Assembly: GCF_014530035.1 (NCBI RefSeq)
Contig: NZ_JACVMX010000002.1
Coordinates: forward strand, 62,001-126,000
Source of the DNA: Leucobacter sp. cx-328
Lineage (GTDB): Bacteria > Actinomycetota > Actinomycetes > Actinomycetales > Microbacteriaceae
Reading direction: 5' to 3'
Length of the DNA: 64,000 nucleotides
In this document: piece after piece, positions 17,335 through 26,928 of the stretch
Layout of the letters: each line of letters begins with the position of its first letter
How positions within the stretch are numbered: the first letter of the stretch is position 1
Position numbers and translations under genes: made by a program
Notes under the pieces: generated by a model
The model's input: the letters and a program-made list of their open reading frames with translations, nothing else
The model's database searches: none
Told to the model about the DNA's origin: nothing

Positions 17335-18714
17335 CTAGAGGTACTTGAGGAGCTCGGTAGCGCTGCCGATGTAGGTAGCGGGGGTGAGCTTCAGGAGGCG
17401 CTGCTTCGCGTCGTCACCGATCTCGAGAGCCTCAACGAACTCAACGAGCTCTGCCTGGCCGATGCGGCGGCCGCGGGTGAGCTCCTTGAGCGCTGCGTAC
17501 GGGTCTTTGATCGAGGAACGGCCAGCGGTCACCTCTGCGCGGATCACGGTCTGGATCGCCTCGCCGAGGACCTCCCAGTTGTGATCGAGATCGTACGCGA
17601 GCGCCTCAGGCGCTGCGTCGATCTGGCCGAGGCCCTTGAGGATGTTGTCGAGTGCGAGCACCGAGTGGCCGAATGCGACACCAATGTTGCGCTGTGCCGA
17701 CGAATCGGTGAGGTCGCGCTGCCAGCGGCTGGTCACGAGGGTTGCTGCGAGCGAGTCGAGCAGTGCATTCGAGAGCTCGAGGTTTGCCTCTGCGTTCTCG
17801 AAACGGATCGGGTTGACCTTGTGTGGCATGGTCGACGAACCGGTTGCGCCAGCAACGGGGGTCTGGCGGAAGTAACCGATCGAGATGTAGCTCCAGATGT
17901 CGGTCGCGAGGTTGTGCAGGATGCGGTTTGCGTGAGCCATACGGGTGTAGAGCTCTGCCTGCCAGTCGTGCGACTCGATCTGCGTGGTGAGCGGGTTCCA
18001 GTCGAGGCCGAGACCTTCGACGAACTCGCGCGAGATCTTCTCCCAGTCAGCTGCGGGGTCTGCTGCGAGGTGCGCAGCGAAGGTGCCGGTCGCGCCCGAG
18101 AACTTGCCGAGGTACTCGATGCGGTCGATCTGCTCGAGCTGGCGACGGAGGCGGTATACGAAGACCGCGATCTCCTTACCGAGGGTGGTCGGCGTAGCTG
18201 GCTGACCGTGGGTGCGGCTCATCATGGGGAGCTCGCGGTACAGCTCAGCCTGGCGAGCGAGCTCGTCGATGACCGCGACGAACTTCGGACGCCATGCGTC
18301 AGCAACAGCGTGCTTGACGGTGAGTGCGTACGACAGGTTGTTGATGTCTTCGCTGGTGCAGCACACGTGGGTGAGCTCAGCGAATGCTGCGAGGCCCTGC
18401 GCCTCGAGGCGCTCGCGGATGAGGTACTCAACCGCCTTCACGTCGTGGTGCGTGACTGCCTCGATGCCAGCAAGCTTGTCGATCTCGGTCTGGCCGAAGT
18501 TCGCAGCCCACTCGCGAAGCGATGCGAGCTGGTCGTCAGCGATCGGGCTGCCGCCGAGGAGCGAGTTCGAGGTGAGGTAGGCGAGCCACTCAACCTCAAC
18601 GTGCACGCGTGCCTTGTTCAGGCCCGCCTCCGAGAGAGTGTTACCAAGCTCGGTAACGGCTGCGCGGTAGCGGCCGTCGAGGGGGCTGATGGGCTGCGGG
18701 GGAAGATTGGTCAT
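17335..18714 (-). CDS. purB: Adenylosuccinate lyase
   Basis: Catalyses two purine-pathway steps: SAICAR to AICAR, and adenylosuccinate to AMP, with release of fumarate. The 459-residue protein carries the fumarase/aspartase signature GSSTMPHKVNP and the E. coli-type N-terminus PISPLDGRY. The mobile loop SRTHGQPATPTTLGKE is also intact. ATG 18714 follows GGAG; the 11 upstream codons in frame are not conserved. It is oriented with, but separated by 126 bases from, the phosphatase gene upstream. Confidence 0.97.
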   Translation of the reverse strand: MTNLPPQPISPLDGRYRAAVTELGNTLSEAGLNKARVHVEVEWLAYLTSNSLLGGSPIADDQLASLREWAANFGQTEIDKLAGIEAVTHHDVKAVEYLIRERLEAQGLAAFAELTHVCCTSEDINNLSYALTVKHAVADAWRPKFVAVIDELARQAELYRELPMMSRTHGQPATPTTLGKEIAVFVYRLRRQLEQIDRIEYLGKFSGATGTFAAHLAADPAADWEKISREFVEGLGLDWNPLTTQIESHDWQAELYTRMAHANRILHNLATDIWSYISIGYFRQTPVAGATGSSTMPHKVNPIRFENAEANLELSNALLDSLAATLVTSRWQRDLTDSSAQRNIGVAFGHSVLALDNILKGLGQIDAAPEALAYDLDHNWEVLGEAIQTVIRAEVTAGRSSIKDPYAALKELTRGRRIGQAELVEFVEALEIGDDAKQRLLKLTPATYIGSATELLKYL

Positions 18715-18840
18715 TGCATCTCCGTGCGATCGTGACGTGGGGTTCACCCGACTGGGAGAACCGAAATCGTTCTTCTATTCTTTCACGTTCGCACGGGGGC
18801 GTCAGCCGGAGGCCCGCTTACCCACAGGAAGCACCCAAAG

Positions 18841-19353
18841 CTACGACGAGGTCAGGGCTGTGAGCAGCGCTCGGCAGCTGCGTTCTACCTGGTCTCGGAC
18901 GTCGTCGAAGGCAGCCGCGTCTGAGTAGTAGGGGTCGAACACGTCGGGATCCGCCGGTGACTCAGGGTCGTACGCCGTCAACAGCTCGACCCGCGATGCA
19001 CCGCGCCCCAGCATGATCTCCTCATGGCCCCGATCGAGCGCAATGAGGAGGTCGTGCGACGCGATGTCAGCGTCAGACAACTGGGCCGCACGGTGGGCGC
19101 TACCGTTGTACCCGGTCTCGGCGAGCGCTGCGACAGTGCGCGGATCAGCGCCATTGCCCACGTGGTAATTGTGCGTGCCGCGCGAGGTGATGACGAAGCG
19201 GTCAGCAACGCCAGCCTGCTCAGCGAGCTCGCGGAAGATCACCTCGCCCATGGGCGAGCGGCAGATGTTGCCGGTGCAGACGAAGCTGATGTGGAACGGC
19301 GAAGCGGCCGATGCAGTTGCAGCAGAAGCCGAAGCTGAAACAGGTACAGACAC
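18841..19353 (-). CDS. Low-molecular-weight protein tyrosine phosphatase
   Basis: Cytoplasmic cysteine phosphatase of 170 residues. The P-loop CTGNICRS lies at about residues 26-33 with the nucleophilic cysteine and CX5R arginine, and the general-acid aspartate is in the FDPYYSD segment near residue 142. The N-terminal 20 residues are Ser/Ala-rich low complexity (SASASAATASAAS) not found in typical members. The start is GTG 19353, 6 bases after AGGAG. The holin-4-like gene ends 12 bases upstream, so they form an operon. Substrates are unknown; such enzymes often act on capsule or exopolysaccharide tyrosine kinases. Confidence 0.9.
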   Translation of the reverse strand: MSVPVSASASAATASAASPFHISFVCTGNICRSPMGEVIFRELAEQAGVADRFVITSRGTHNYHVGNGADPRTVAALAETGYNGSAHRAAQLSDADIASHDLLIALDRGHEEIMLGRGASRVELLTAYDPESPADPDVFDPYYSDAAAFDDVRDQVERSCRALLTALTSS

Positions 19354-19365
19354 AGGAGACTCCTC

Positions 19366-19785
19366 TTACTTACGGTTCTTACGCTTCTTCGTGCCAAGGA
19401 TCGAGTTCATCAGGCTCGCAAGCAGCGACATGACGAACGCCCCAAGCACGCCCCACCAGAAACCATCGACTTCGAGGCCGAACCCGGCGAGGCTGGAGAG
19501 CCAGACGACCACCGAGACCATGATGCCGTTCACGATGAACGCGAACAGGCCGAGCGTGATGATGTACAGCGGGATCGACACAAAGCGAACAACCTTGCCA
19601 AGCGTCGCGTTCACCAGACCAAATGCGAGCGCAACCAGCACGAGGGTCACCACGTGTGCCTGTTCGGTTGGCTCGTAGGCGCGCACCCAGAATCCGTGGT
19701 CACCGCTGCCACCCACAATGAGGGTCGTGAGCCACAAGGCGAACGAGCTGACGGCAATACGAAGAATCATGCGCATACGACCCAT
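19366..19785 (-). CDS. Phage_holin_4_2-family membrane protein
   Basis: A 139-residue protein with four hydrophobic helices (about residues 6-24, 45-63, 72-92, 107-128) and a basic C-terminus (KKRKNRK). The segment PLYIITLGLFAFIVNGIM is the characteristic block of the YvlD-like 'phage holin family 4' proteins. Despite the name these are ordinary chromosomal membrane proteins, and no phage gene is nearby. It precedes the tyrosine phosphatase in an operon. Function is unknown. Confidence 0.82.
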   Translation of the reverse strand: MGRMRMILRIAVSSFALWLTTLIVGGSGDHGFWVRAYEPTEQAHVVTLVLVALAFGLVNATLGKVVRFVSIPLYIITLGLFAFIVNGIMVSVVVWLSSLAGFGLEVDGFWWGVLGAFVMSLLASLMNSILGTKKRKNRK

Positions 19786-19884
19786 CCTCGCACCGACCGC
19801 TGATAACCGACCACTGACAAACTCTCAGCAAACGACGCGCCCATATAACGATCTGAGAACGGACGCTAAGTAGACTCGGGAGCT

Positions 19885-21078
19885 ATGAGCCAACACCTCA
19901 CTCTTGGCTTCGACATGAGCGATCCGGAACCCATCCGATTCCTCGACGAAGCAGGCAACTACGCCCCCTCAGACACCGCGGTCGAGTACGCAGAAGAACT
20001 CGAGGCAGCAACGCTTGACGACTTTACAGAGTGGTACAGCGACATGGTCGCGACCCGTGCGTTCGACACGGAGTGCACGCACCTGCAGCGCCAGGGCCAG
20101 CTCGCCCTCTGGGTACCGAGCGTCGGTCAGGAAGGCTGCCAGGTTGGGCTCGCGCACGCGGCAGAACCCAAGGATCACATCTTCCCCGCGTACCGCGAGC
20201 ACGCCATCGCTCGTATCCGCGGCGTAGACCTCGCAGAGCTCGCGCTCCTCTTCCGCGGTTTCTCGCACGGCGGCTGGGACGTCACCGACCCCGCGAACGG
20301 CAACTTCCACCTCTATACGCTCGTGCTCGGTGCCCAGGCACCGCACGCGACCGGATACGCCCTCGGCCAGGTACTCAACGCCAAGCGTGACGCGCTCGCC
20401 GCAGGCGGATCCGCGCCCATGACGCTCGACCCGGGTGAGGCCGCAGAGCCGACCGGCGAGGCAGCCATGGTCTTCTACGGCGATGGCACCTCGAGCCAGG
20501 GTGACGCGAACGAGGCGCTCGTATTCGCTGCGAGCTACCAGACGCCGCAGGTCTTCGTCGTGCAGAACAACCAGTGGGCGATCTCGGTGCCAGTGACGCG
20601 CCAGTCGCGCACTCCCCTGTACCGTCGCGCGCTTGGTTTTGGCATTCGTGCGGTGCAGATTGATGGCAATGATCCGCTCGCTGCGTTTGCAGTGGGTCGC
20701 CGGTTCATGCGCCTCGCGCGTGAGGGTGGCGGACCGAGCTACATCGAGGCCCTCACCTACCGCATCGGCGCACACACGACGAGTGACGATCCCACGCGCT
20801 ACCGCGAAAACGAAGAGCTCGAGTCGTGGCGCGACCGCGATCCCATCGAGCGCATGGAGATCTTCCTGCGTTCGAAGGGCGTCGAGGACGAGTTCTTCAC
20901 CCAGGTCGCAGAGGTGGCGGATCGCGAAGCGAAGCGTATCCGCGACCAGATTCTCACGGCTCCGGCCCCCGAGGCTGACTCCATGTTTGCCAACGTGTAC
21001 TCGGCTGAGCATCCGCGCATTGAAGAACAGCGCGCATGGCTCGAGCGCTACGAAGCATCGTTTGAGGAAGGCGCCTAA
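19885..21078 (+). CDS. 2-oxoacid dehydrogenase E1 subunit alpha
   Basis: Thiamine-diphosphate-dependent E1 alpha subunit, 397 residues, which decarboxylates pyruvate or a branched-chain 2-oxoacid and acylates the E2 lipoyl group. The ThDP/Mg motif starts at YGDGTSSQGDANEA and ends at VVQNNQWAIS; the HTTSDDPTRYR phosphorylation-loop block follows. It is the first gene of E1alpha-E1beta-E2, and its stop overlaps the E1beta start by one base (TAATG). Length and sequence style fit the branched-chain/pyruvate E1 of actinobacteria; substrate cannot be decided from sequence alone. Confidence 0.93.
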   Translation: MSQHLTLGFDMSDPEPIRFLDEAGNYAPSDTAVEYAEELEAATLDDFTEWYSDMVATRAFDTECTHLQRQGQLALWVPSVGQEGCQVGLAHAAEPKDHIFPAYREHAIARIRGVDLAELALLFRGFSHGGWDVTDPANGNFHLYTLVLGAQAPHATGYALGQVLNAKRDALAAGGSAPMTLDPGEAAEPTGEAAMVFYGDGTSSQGDANEALVFAASYQTPQVFVVQNNQWAISVPVTRQSRTPLYRRALGFGIRAVQIDGNDPLAAFAVGRRFMRLAREGGGPSYIEALTYRIGAHTTSDDPTRYRENEELESWRDRDPIERMEIFLRSKGVEDEFFTQVAEVADREAKRIRDQILTAPAPEADSMFANVYSAEHPRIEEQRAWLERYEASFEEGA

Positions 21079-22079
21079 TGAGCGACGCAGAGATTACCGC
21101 GGGTCGTCAGACCCTGCCCATGGCCCGTGCGATCAATGAGGGTCTGCGCGCGGCAATGAAGAACGATGACCGCGTCCTCATGATGGGCGAAGACATTGGC
21201 CCGCTCGGTGGCGTGTTCCGCATCACCGACAAGCTGCACGCTGAGTTTGGCTCGGCGCGCGTGCTCGATACCCCGCTCGCAGAGGCCGGCATTGTCGGCA
21301 ACGCGATTGGTCTTGCGATGCACGGCTACCGCCCGGTCATTGAGATCCAGTTCGACGGTTTCATCTTCCCCGCGTTCAACCAGATTGTGTCGCAGCTCGC
21401 AAAGTTCACCAATCGGCATGACGGCAAGGTGTCGATGCCGATCGTGATCCGCGTCCCATACGGCGGACACATTGGTGCGATCGAGCATCATTCCGAGAGC
21501 CCCGAGGCGTATTTCGCGCACACTCCGGGTCTGCGCGTGGTCGCGCCCTCGACACCGAATGATGCGTACTGGATGATTCAGCAGGCGATTGAGTCGCCAG
21601 ATCCCGTGCTCTTCTTCGAACCGAAGGCGAAGTACTGGATGAAGGGTGAGGTCGACTTCGACCAGCCCACCACCGACCTGCACACCGCCCGCGTCGCGCG
21701 CACCGGCACCGATTGCACCGTCGTTGGCTACGGCGCAATGGTCACGACCCTGCTCCAGGCAGCAGAGGTCGCGGCGACCGAGGGCACCAGCCTCGAGGTG
21801 GTCGATCTGCGCAGCATCTCCCCCATCGACTACGAGCCGCTGCTCGAATCCGTGCGCAAGACGGGACGCCTCGTCGTCGCGCAAGAGGCCTCGGGCAACG
21901 CGAGCGTTGGCAGCGAGATCGCGGCGTACGTTGCTGAGCACGCGTTCTATTCGCTGCAGGCTCCAGTGCTCCGGGTCGCTGGCTTCGATACGCCGTACCC
22001 TGCGGCTCGTCTTGAGGGACTGTTCCTTCCTGATGCGGATCGGGTCCTCGAGGCCGTCGACCGCACCATGCACTACTAA
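21078..22079 (+). CDS. 2-oxoacid dehydrogenase E1 subunit beta
   Basis: A 333-residue partner of E1 alpha. The ThDP-binding part begins MGEDIGPLGGVFRIT, the conserved D-T-P-L-A-E (LDTPLAEAGIVG) is intact, as are the EIQFDGFIFPAFNQ and VVDLRSISPID blocks of the C-terminal transketolase fold. It forms the alpha2beta2 heterotetramer with the upstream gene. The coding regions are translationally coupled by a 1-base overlap. E2 begins 65 bases downstream. Confidence 0.94.
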   Translation: MSDAEITAGRQTLPMARAINEGLRAAMKNDDRVLMMGEDIGPLGGVFRITDKLHAEFGSARVLDTPLAEAGIVGNAIGLAMHGYRPVIEIQFDGFIFPAFNQIVSQLAKFTNRHDGKVSMPIVIRVPYGGHIGAIEHHSESPEAYFAHTPGLRVVAPSTPNDAYWMIQQAIESPDPVLFFEPKAKYWMKGEVDFDQPTTDLHTARVARTGTDCTVVGYGAMVTTLLQAAEVAATEGTSLEVVDLRSISPIDYEPLLESVRKTGRLVVAQEASGNASVGSEIAAYVAEHAFYSLQAPVLRVAGFDTPYPAARLEGLFLPDADRVLEAVDRTMHY

Positions 22080-22144
22080 GCCCGGCCCGCTCCACGCGGA
22101 TCGTGCGACATACTGAGACTGAACATCAGGCTTGAGGAGTCCTC

Positions 22145-23521
22145 ATGAGTGAAATGACTTTCCCCCTCCCCGACGTTGGCGAGGGTTTGACCGAGGCTGA
22201 CATCGTCAACTGGCTCGTAGCGCCGGGCGACACTGTCGAGCTCAACCAGGTCATCTGCGAGATCGAGACAGCGAAGTCGCTGGTCGAGCTGCCGTCGCCC
22301 TTCAGCGGCGTCGTGACCGAGGTGCTTGCTGCGGTCGGTGAGACCGTGCCCGTTGGCGCGCCGATTCTGCGCGTGCGCGTTGCTGGCGGGGCTGATGAGG
22401 CTGCCGCTGGTGCTAACTCGGTCGATGCTCCCGTCGAGAAGTGCGCTGACGGTGCTGATGATGCTGCGTGCGAGGTTGGCGCCGGGGCTGCTGCTGGTGC
22501 TGCGCCCAATGCCGATGCGCCCACTGCCGATGCTCCCGCGGCCGAAGAAGAGGGCGGATCCGTCCTCGTCGGCTACGGCAACGCCGGCACCGTGCGTTCG
22601 CGTCGTCGCAGTGGCGGTGAGCCCCTGCTCACTCCCCCGCCGATTCCCGTCGCCGAGGCGATGCCGGTCATCGCGAAGCCGCCGATCCGCAAGCTCGCGA
22701 AGGATCTCGGCGTTGACCTCACCCAGGTCGAGGGCTCGGGCATCGCTGGCGAGATTCTGCGCGATGACGTTGTCCGTCACGCGTCGCAGGCGAGCGTCTT
22801 CCGCAACCTGTCTACCCCTGAGGTGTCGCCGCAGCGCGAGGAGCGCATCCCGCTCAAGGGCATGCGCAAGCACATCGCGAACGCGATGACCCTCAGCTCG
22901 AACGAGGCGCCCCACGTGAGCGTCTTCACCGAGGTTGACGCGACCCGCACCATGGAATTTGTGAAGCGTCTGAAGACGTCGACCGACTTCGCTGGTGTGA
23001 AGGTGTCGCCCCTGTTGATCTTTGCGAAGGCGATGCTGTGGGCGATCCGCCGCAATCCCGAGATTAACTCGACCTTCACCGAGACCGAGATTATTCGTCG
23101 GTACTACGTGAACCTTGGCATCGCGGCCGCGACGCCGCGCGGACTCATCGTGCCCAACATCAAGGACGCGCAGGAGCTCAGCCTCATCGAACTCGCTCAG
23201 GCGATCGAACAGCTGACGATCACCGCGCGCGATGGCCGTACGAAGCCCGCTGAGATGCAGAACGGCACCATCACGATCACCAACATCGGTGTCTTCGGGA
23301 TGGACTTCGGTACGCCGATTCTGAACCCGGGCGAGGTTGCGATCATGGCGATGGGTACCATCCGCGAGAAGCCGTGGGTGGTTGACGGCGAGGTGCGCCC
23401 CCGCATGGTGACGATGGTGGGCGGATCCTTCGACCACCGCGTCGTCGACGGTGACGTGATCTCGCGCTTCGTTGCAGACGTGGCTTCGGTGCTTGAGGAG
23501 CCTGCGCTGCTGCTTGACTAG
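22145..23521 (+). CDS. Dihydrolipoamide acyltransferase E2
   Basis: E2 core of the complex, 458 residues. The lipoyl domain is at residues 1-80 with the lipoylated lysine in [11 protein letters not shown]. An Ala/Asp-rich flexible linker spans about residues 82-145, and the peripheral-subunit-binding domain lies near 175-215 ([19 protein letters not shown]). The catalytic domain ends with the FDHRVVDGD histidine motif. It is the last gene of the operon; no E3 (lipoamide dehydrogenase) gene follows, so E3 must be encoded elsewhere. Palindrome copy C lies just after the stop and may terminate transcription. Confidence 0.94.
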   Translation: MSEMTFPLPDVGEGLTEADIVNWLVAPGDTVELNQVICEIETAKSLVELPSPFSGVVTEVLAAVGETVPVGAPILRVRVAGGADEAAAGANSVDAPVEKCADGADDAACEVGAGAAAGAAPNADAPTADAPAAEEEGGSVLVGYGNAGTVRSRRRSGGEPLLTPPPIPVAEAMPVIAKPPIRKLAKDLGVDLTQVEGSGIAGEILRDDVVRHASQASVFRNLSTPEVSPQREERIPLKGMRKHIANAMTLSSNEAPHVSVFTEVDATRTMEFVKRLKTSTDFAGVKVSPLLIFAKAMLWAIRRNPEINSTFTETEIIRRYYVNLGIAAATPRGLIVPNIKDAQELSLIELAQAIEQLTITARDGRTKPAEMQNGTITITNIGVFGMDFGTPILNPGEVAIMAMGTIREKPWVVDGEVRPRMVTMVGGSFDHRVVDGDVISRFVADVASVLEEPALLLD

Positions 23522-23556
23522 CGCTTGGCGCGCGGCCCCGCGCCCGCGCCAAGCAT

Positions 23557-23648
23557 GCGAAAAGGGCCCTTTCTCCCGAAACTGGTAGTTTCTGGCGCTT
23601 GAAAGGGCCCTTTTCGCGTGAAAGTGCCTGTTTCGAGGGGTTGAGCGC
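23557..23648. repeat. Interspersed palindromic repeat, copy C
   Basis: Arms GCGAAAAGGGCCCTTTC (23557-23573) and GAAAGGGCCCTTTTCGC (23601-23617) are perfectly complementary over 17 bases. The loop contains GAAACTGGTAGTTTC. A conserved 3' tail, GTGCCTGTTTCGAGGGGTTGAGCG, follows. It sits between the convergent E2 and response-regulator genes. Confidence 0.88.
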
Positions 23649-23660
23649 CCGCCGAGACGC

Positions 23661-24470
23661 TTAGGCGCCTGGTGCGGGCACGAGGCGATAGAGCACCTCT
23701 GGCCGCCCGCGTTTACCGTAGCGGTGCGACAGGTCGATCGTGCCGCGTTCAACGAGATAGTCCAGGTATCTTCTGGCCGTCGCAGGAGAGATCTCACACG
23801 CGGCAGAGAGGCTCGCCGTGGTGCGCGGCATCACCGGGTCCAATGCGGCGATGACCTCTGCAAGAGTCACTGGTGAAATGCCTTTGGGGAGCCGGTGTGG
23901 CACGGCGGGCGCCGCAGCATCGCTGCTGGTGGGAGCACCTACGCTGAGCGCCTCCAACTGTGTCGGGGTGAGAGTCTGAATGCTCCCAGTCGAGAGCAGC
24001 TGATCGATTTCGCCCTGCGCAAGCGGCAGTTCACGCACGTCTGCCGGCCGAGTCGGACCTTGATTGAGCCCGTCAAGATACGCATGGAGTCTGCTCGCGA
24101 GTGCGGCTTCGGTGAACGGCTTCACCAGGTAGCCGATGACCTGGCCAGCAAGCGCTTGGCGCACCGTCACGCGATCCTGCGAGGCGCTGATCACCAGCAC
24201 GTCAGGGGATGCCGGCCCCATCATGCGCACGCGATTGAGTACCTCGACGCCACTGATGTCGGGCAGGCGCATGTCTAGGAGGACCAGGTCGATGTCTTTG
24301 CGAAGGATCCGCGAAACTGCGTCTTGACCCGTGCCAACAGCGGCAGCAAGAGAAAATCCGGGCGTGCTCGCCACGAATCTACTGTGCAGCATCCGTGCGC
24401 CAGCGTCATCATCGACGATGAGTACCCGTACCTTGGGAAACTCACCGCGGTGCATCGGAGCGTCAGTCAT
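23661..24470 (-). CDS. CitB/DcuR-family response regulator
   Basis: A 269-residue two-component regulator for organic acid use. The receiver domain occupies residues 13-130, with acidic pocket VDDD at 19-22, phosphoacceptor Asp-66 in LLDMRLPD and Lys-117 in YLVKPF. A linker leads to a C-terminal helix-turn-helix domain (about residues 195-262) typical of the CitB/DcuR group. Its first 4 bases overlap the stop of the histidine kinase, so the pair is translationally coupled. The divergent tctCBA operon is the likely target. Confidence 0.9.
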   Translation of the reverse strand: MTDAPMHRGEFPKVRVLIVDDDAGARMLHSRFVASTPGFSLAAAVGTGQDAVSRILRKDIDLVLLDMRLPDISGVEVLNRVRMMGPASPDVLVISASQDRVTVRQALAGQVIGYLVKPFTEAALASRLHAYLDGLNQGPTRPADVRELPLAQGEIDQLLSTGSIQTLTPTQLEALSVGAPTSSDAAAPAVPHRLPKGISPVTLAEVIAALDPVMPRTTASLSAACEISPATARRYLDYLVERGTIDLSHRYGKRGRPEVLYRLVPAPGA

Positions 24471-25717
24471 CGCACCTCCATCTCAAATCGGAACCGGGCC
24501 CCGCCCGAAGACGCATGTCCGACCTCGATGTTGCCGCCACGGTCGGTGACGGTGCGCCGTACCAGGTCTAGGCCAATGCCTCGTTCCATGCTGTCAAACG
24601 GGCTGTCGGGCGGCAGGGACTTTGTGGAGAATCCGCGTGTGAATACTCGCTCCAGCTGTGCCGCGGGGATTCCATCACCGTCGTCCAAAATCTCGCCGTA
24701 GAAGAAGCCGTCGCGCTCTATGAGAGTGCAATCCACTACAGACGCGCCTGCCTCGCCAGAGTTTCGGCAAAGGTTCGTCAGGACAAGGCTGACCTCTTCA
24801 TCCACCACGCTCGTGACGGAGATGTTTGTTTCGAGGCGCGTACCGTTCGCTCCGAGCTCAGCGGTGAGCGCGTCGAGAGTTGCCCGCAGGAGGGGCTGGT
24901 GTTCGAGCTCCACACCGTGAACATTCGAGGTGACGGGGGTGATGCCCTCAATATATTTGAGCGCGTCATCGATGTCTCCGTGCGACACAAGCCCGTGTAC
25001 GACATGCAACCGTGTGACGAATTCGTGTGACTGCTCTTGGAGCGCTGCCGAGGTGCGGCGAAGCCCTTCGTGTTCCATCGCTGCGGTGTCGAGAAGCCTG
25101 AACCGACGTTCGAGAAGTGCGGCCACCAGCGAACTTGTGAGCGTACCGACGATGAGGGCACCAAGGGTCCACGGGAGAAACTGACTAAGCGCATCTTCGA
25201 TGTCGGCCGCAATTCTGCTCTCGAGAATGCCAACGGACAGCGCGCCGATGATCTCACCCTCGTCATCACGCACGGGAACCTTTGCCCGAAGCGTGCGACC
25301 GATGGTTCCCGTCTCTGTTCCGATGAACGTTTCGCCTGCAAGTACGGATGAGTTGTCTGTGGAGACATGGCGACCGCGCTCGCTTGGCGTGGGGTGGGTG
25401 ATGCGAATCCCGAATTCATCCGAGATGACAACGTAGTCGACACCTGCAGCGCGCTCGATGACATCGGCGAGCGGTTGCAGTTCTTCGGCAGCGACCGAAG
25501 GATCATCGTGCACGAGCATGAGGGCGGATCTCACCTGCGTGAGCTCAGCAAGGCTTGAAGCGACGCTCAACACGCGCTTGCTGGTGGCGTCGCGTACCCC
25601 GCGCTCCTGCACCGTGAGGGCGATGCTCGTCGTTAAGATCACGGCGGCAACAACGAGCAGCGTCGGGGCGAACAGCATCAGCAGCCTGATGCTCCTGGTC
25701 GCGCGTTGAGCTGTCAC
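24467..25717 (-). CDS. CitA/DcuS-family sensor histidine kinase
   Basis: Membrane sensor, 416 residues. Transmembrane helix 1 (about residues 13-34) and helix 2 (about 181-201) enclose a single-Cache/PDC-type ligand domain. The SpoB-type dimerisation segment carries the phosphoacceptor His-231 in SHEFVTRLH. The ATPase domain shows LTNLCRNSGEA (N-box) and DDGDGIPAAQLERVFTRGFSTK (G boxes). Unlike CitA and DcuS, no clear cytoplasmic PAS domain is present between helix 2 and the histidine. GTG 25717 follows a strong AAAGGAGGT. It probably senses an extracellular carboxylate imported by TctABC. Confidence 0.9.
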   Translation of the reverse strand: MTAQRATRSIRLLMLFAPTLLVVAAVILTTSIALTVQERGVRDATSKRVLSVASSLAELTQVRSALMLVHDDPSVAAEELQPLADVIERAAGVDYVVISDEFGIRITHPTPSERGRHVSTDNSSVLAGETFIGTETGTIGRTLRAKVPVRDDEGEIIGALSVGILESRIAADIEDALSQFLPWTLGALIVGTLTSSLVAALLERRFRLLDTAAMEHEGLRRTSAALQEQSHEFVTRLHVVHGLVSHGDIDDALKYIEGITPVTSNVHGVELEHQPLLRATLDALTAELGANGTRLETNISVTSVVDEEVSLVLTNLCRNSGEAGASVVDCTLIERDGFFYGEILDDGDGIPAAQLERVFTRGFSTKSLPPDSPFDSMERGIGLDLVRRTVTDRGGNIEVGHASSGGARFRFEMEVR

Positions 25718-25905
25718 CGGTGATACCTCCTTTGGTAACGCCCAAGCTTAAACCTGGTAGTGGCGGGAATGGCGGTGGTGCAAAAAACTTGTCGTGTGAA
25801 TTAATGAGGTCAATTCGCTCCAGGGGTTCTTCAGAGGCTCTTCCCTGCCATGGTGTGTTGATTACCTTGGTGCATGTCAGCGCCGTCACAAAGGAGTGAA
25901 CGCAA

Positions 25906-26928
25906 ATGACAGAGTCGTATAACGCGCCTTCACAGCGCAAACAAGTGAAACGGTCGCGACCCATCGTGCGGATCGTTGGCAGCCTCATTGCCTGCGCCGC
26001 CATCGGTGTCGCGGCATTCGGGTCGATCACCTCGGCCTCTGCTGGCCAGGACATCGCTTCCTCGCTCACCATCGTGGCGCCAGCGGCGGCTGGTGGCGGC
26101 TGGGATACCGTCGCACGCGAGATGCAGCAGGCGCAGCGCGCGAACGGCCTCACCGCCAACGTGCAGGTCGTGAACATGCCTGGCGCCGGTGGCACGATCG
26201 CCCTCGGCAACATGACGCGACTTGAAGGCCGCGCCAACACCATGCTTGTCGGCGGCACAGGCCTGCTCGCAGCAACCATCCAGTACAACTCGGCCACAAC
26301 TCTCGATGATGTGACGCCGCTCGCCGTGCTGTTCGATGAGTACGACGTCATCGTCGTTCCAGCAGACTCGCCCCACAAGACCCTCGACGATCTCGTGCAA
26401 GCGTGGCGCGCGAACCCGGGAGCTGTCCCCTGGACCGGCGGCGGATCATTCGATCAGCTCGTCGTCACCGAAATGGCGCTCGCCGCAGGCATCGACCCCG
26501 TCGACACAACATATATTTCTTCGGATGGTGGCGGTGAAGCTGTTGCCGCGCTCCTCAATGGCACCGCACACGCTGCCGCCGGCGGCTACCCCGACAACAT
26601 CGACCAGATCGAGTCGGGCCGACTGCGCGCACTCGCACTGATTGCAGAAGAGCCTGTCCCTGGAATTGATATTCCGACTGCGCGCGAACAGGGTTTCGAC
26701 GTGACAATCGCAAACTGGCGCATGCTTGCTGCGCCAGGCGGCATCACCGCTGAAGAGACCGGCCAGCTGACAACGTTGATCGAGGACTCCGTTGGGACCC
26801 CGGAGTGGCAAACCGCCGTAAAGCGTTACCACTGGAGCGAGAACTTCATCACCGGTGATGAACTTTCGACCTTCTTGACCACCGAACGCGAGCGCATTGC
26901 GCGCCTGTACGAGGAGATGGATCAGTGA
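25906..26928 (+). CDS. tctC: Tripartite tricarboxylate transporter, solute receptor TctC
   Basis: Extracytoplasmic solute-binding protein, 340 residues. A basic N-terminus and one hydrophobic helix (about residues 22-40) form the export signal, with no lipobox. The mature protein has the TctC features: VAPAAAGGGWDTVAREM after the first strand, MPGAGGTIALGNM, and PWTGGGSFDQL in the carboxylate loop. ATG 25906 follows AAAGGAG. It opens tctC-tctB-tctA; its stop overlaps the GTG start of tctB by 4 bases. The substrate could be citrate or another di- or tricarboxylate; sequence alone does not settle it. Confidence 0.92.
   Translation: MTESYNAPSQRKQVKRSRPIVRIVGSLIACAAIGVAAFGSITSASAGQDIASSLTIVAPAAAGGGWDTVAREMQQAQRANGLTANVQVVNMPGAGGTIALGNMTRLEGRANTMLVGGTGLLAATIQYNSATTLDDVTPLAVLFDEYDVIVVPADSPHKTLDDLVQAWRANPGAVPWTGGGSFDQLVVTEMALAAGIDPVDTTYISSDGGGEAVAALLNGTAHAAAGGYPDNIDQIESGRLRALALIAEEPVPGIDIPTAREQGFDVTIANWRMLAAPGGITAEETGQLTTLIEDSVGTPEWQTAVKRYHWSENFITGDELSTFLTTERERIARLYEEMDQ

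Noticed and set aside
17581-18735. 384-residue open frame antisense to purB
   Set aside because: Shadow of a well-supported gene; no ribosome-binding site and no motifs.
19366-19785. Prophage lysis gene
   Set aside because: The holin-4 family name is misleading; no other phage genes are nearby.
22076-23797. 573-residue open frame on the minus strand
   Set aside because: It runs antisense to the complete E2 gene, has Arg/His/Ala-biased composition and no domain; high GC leaves the opposite frame open.
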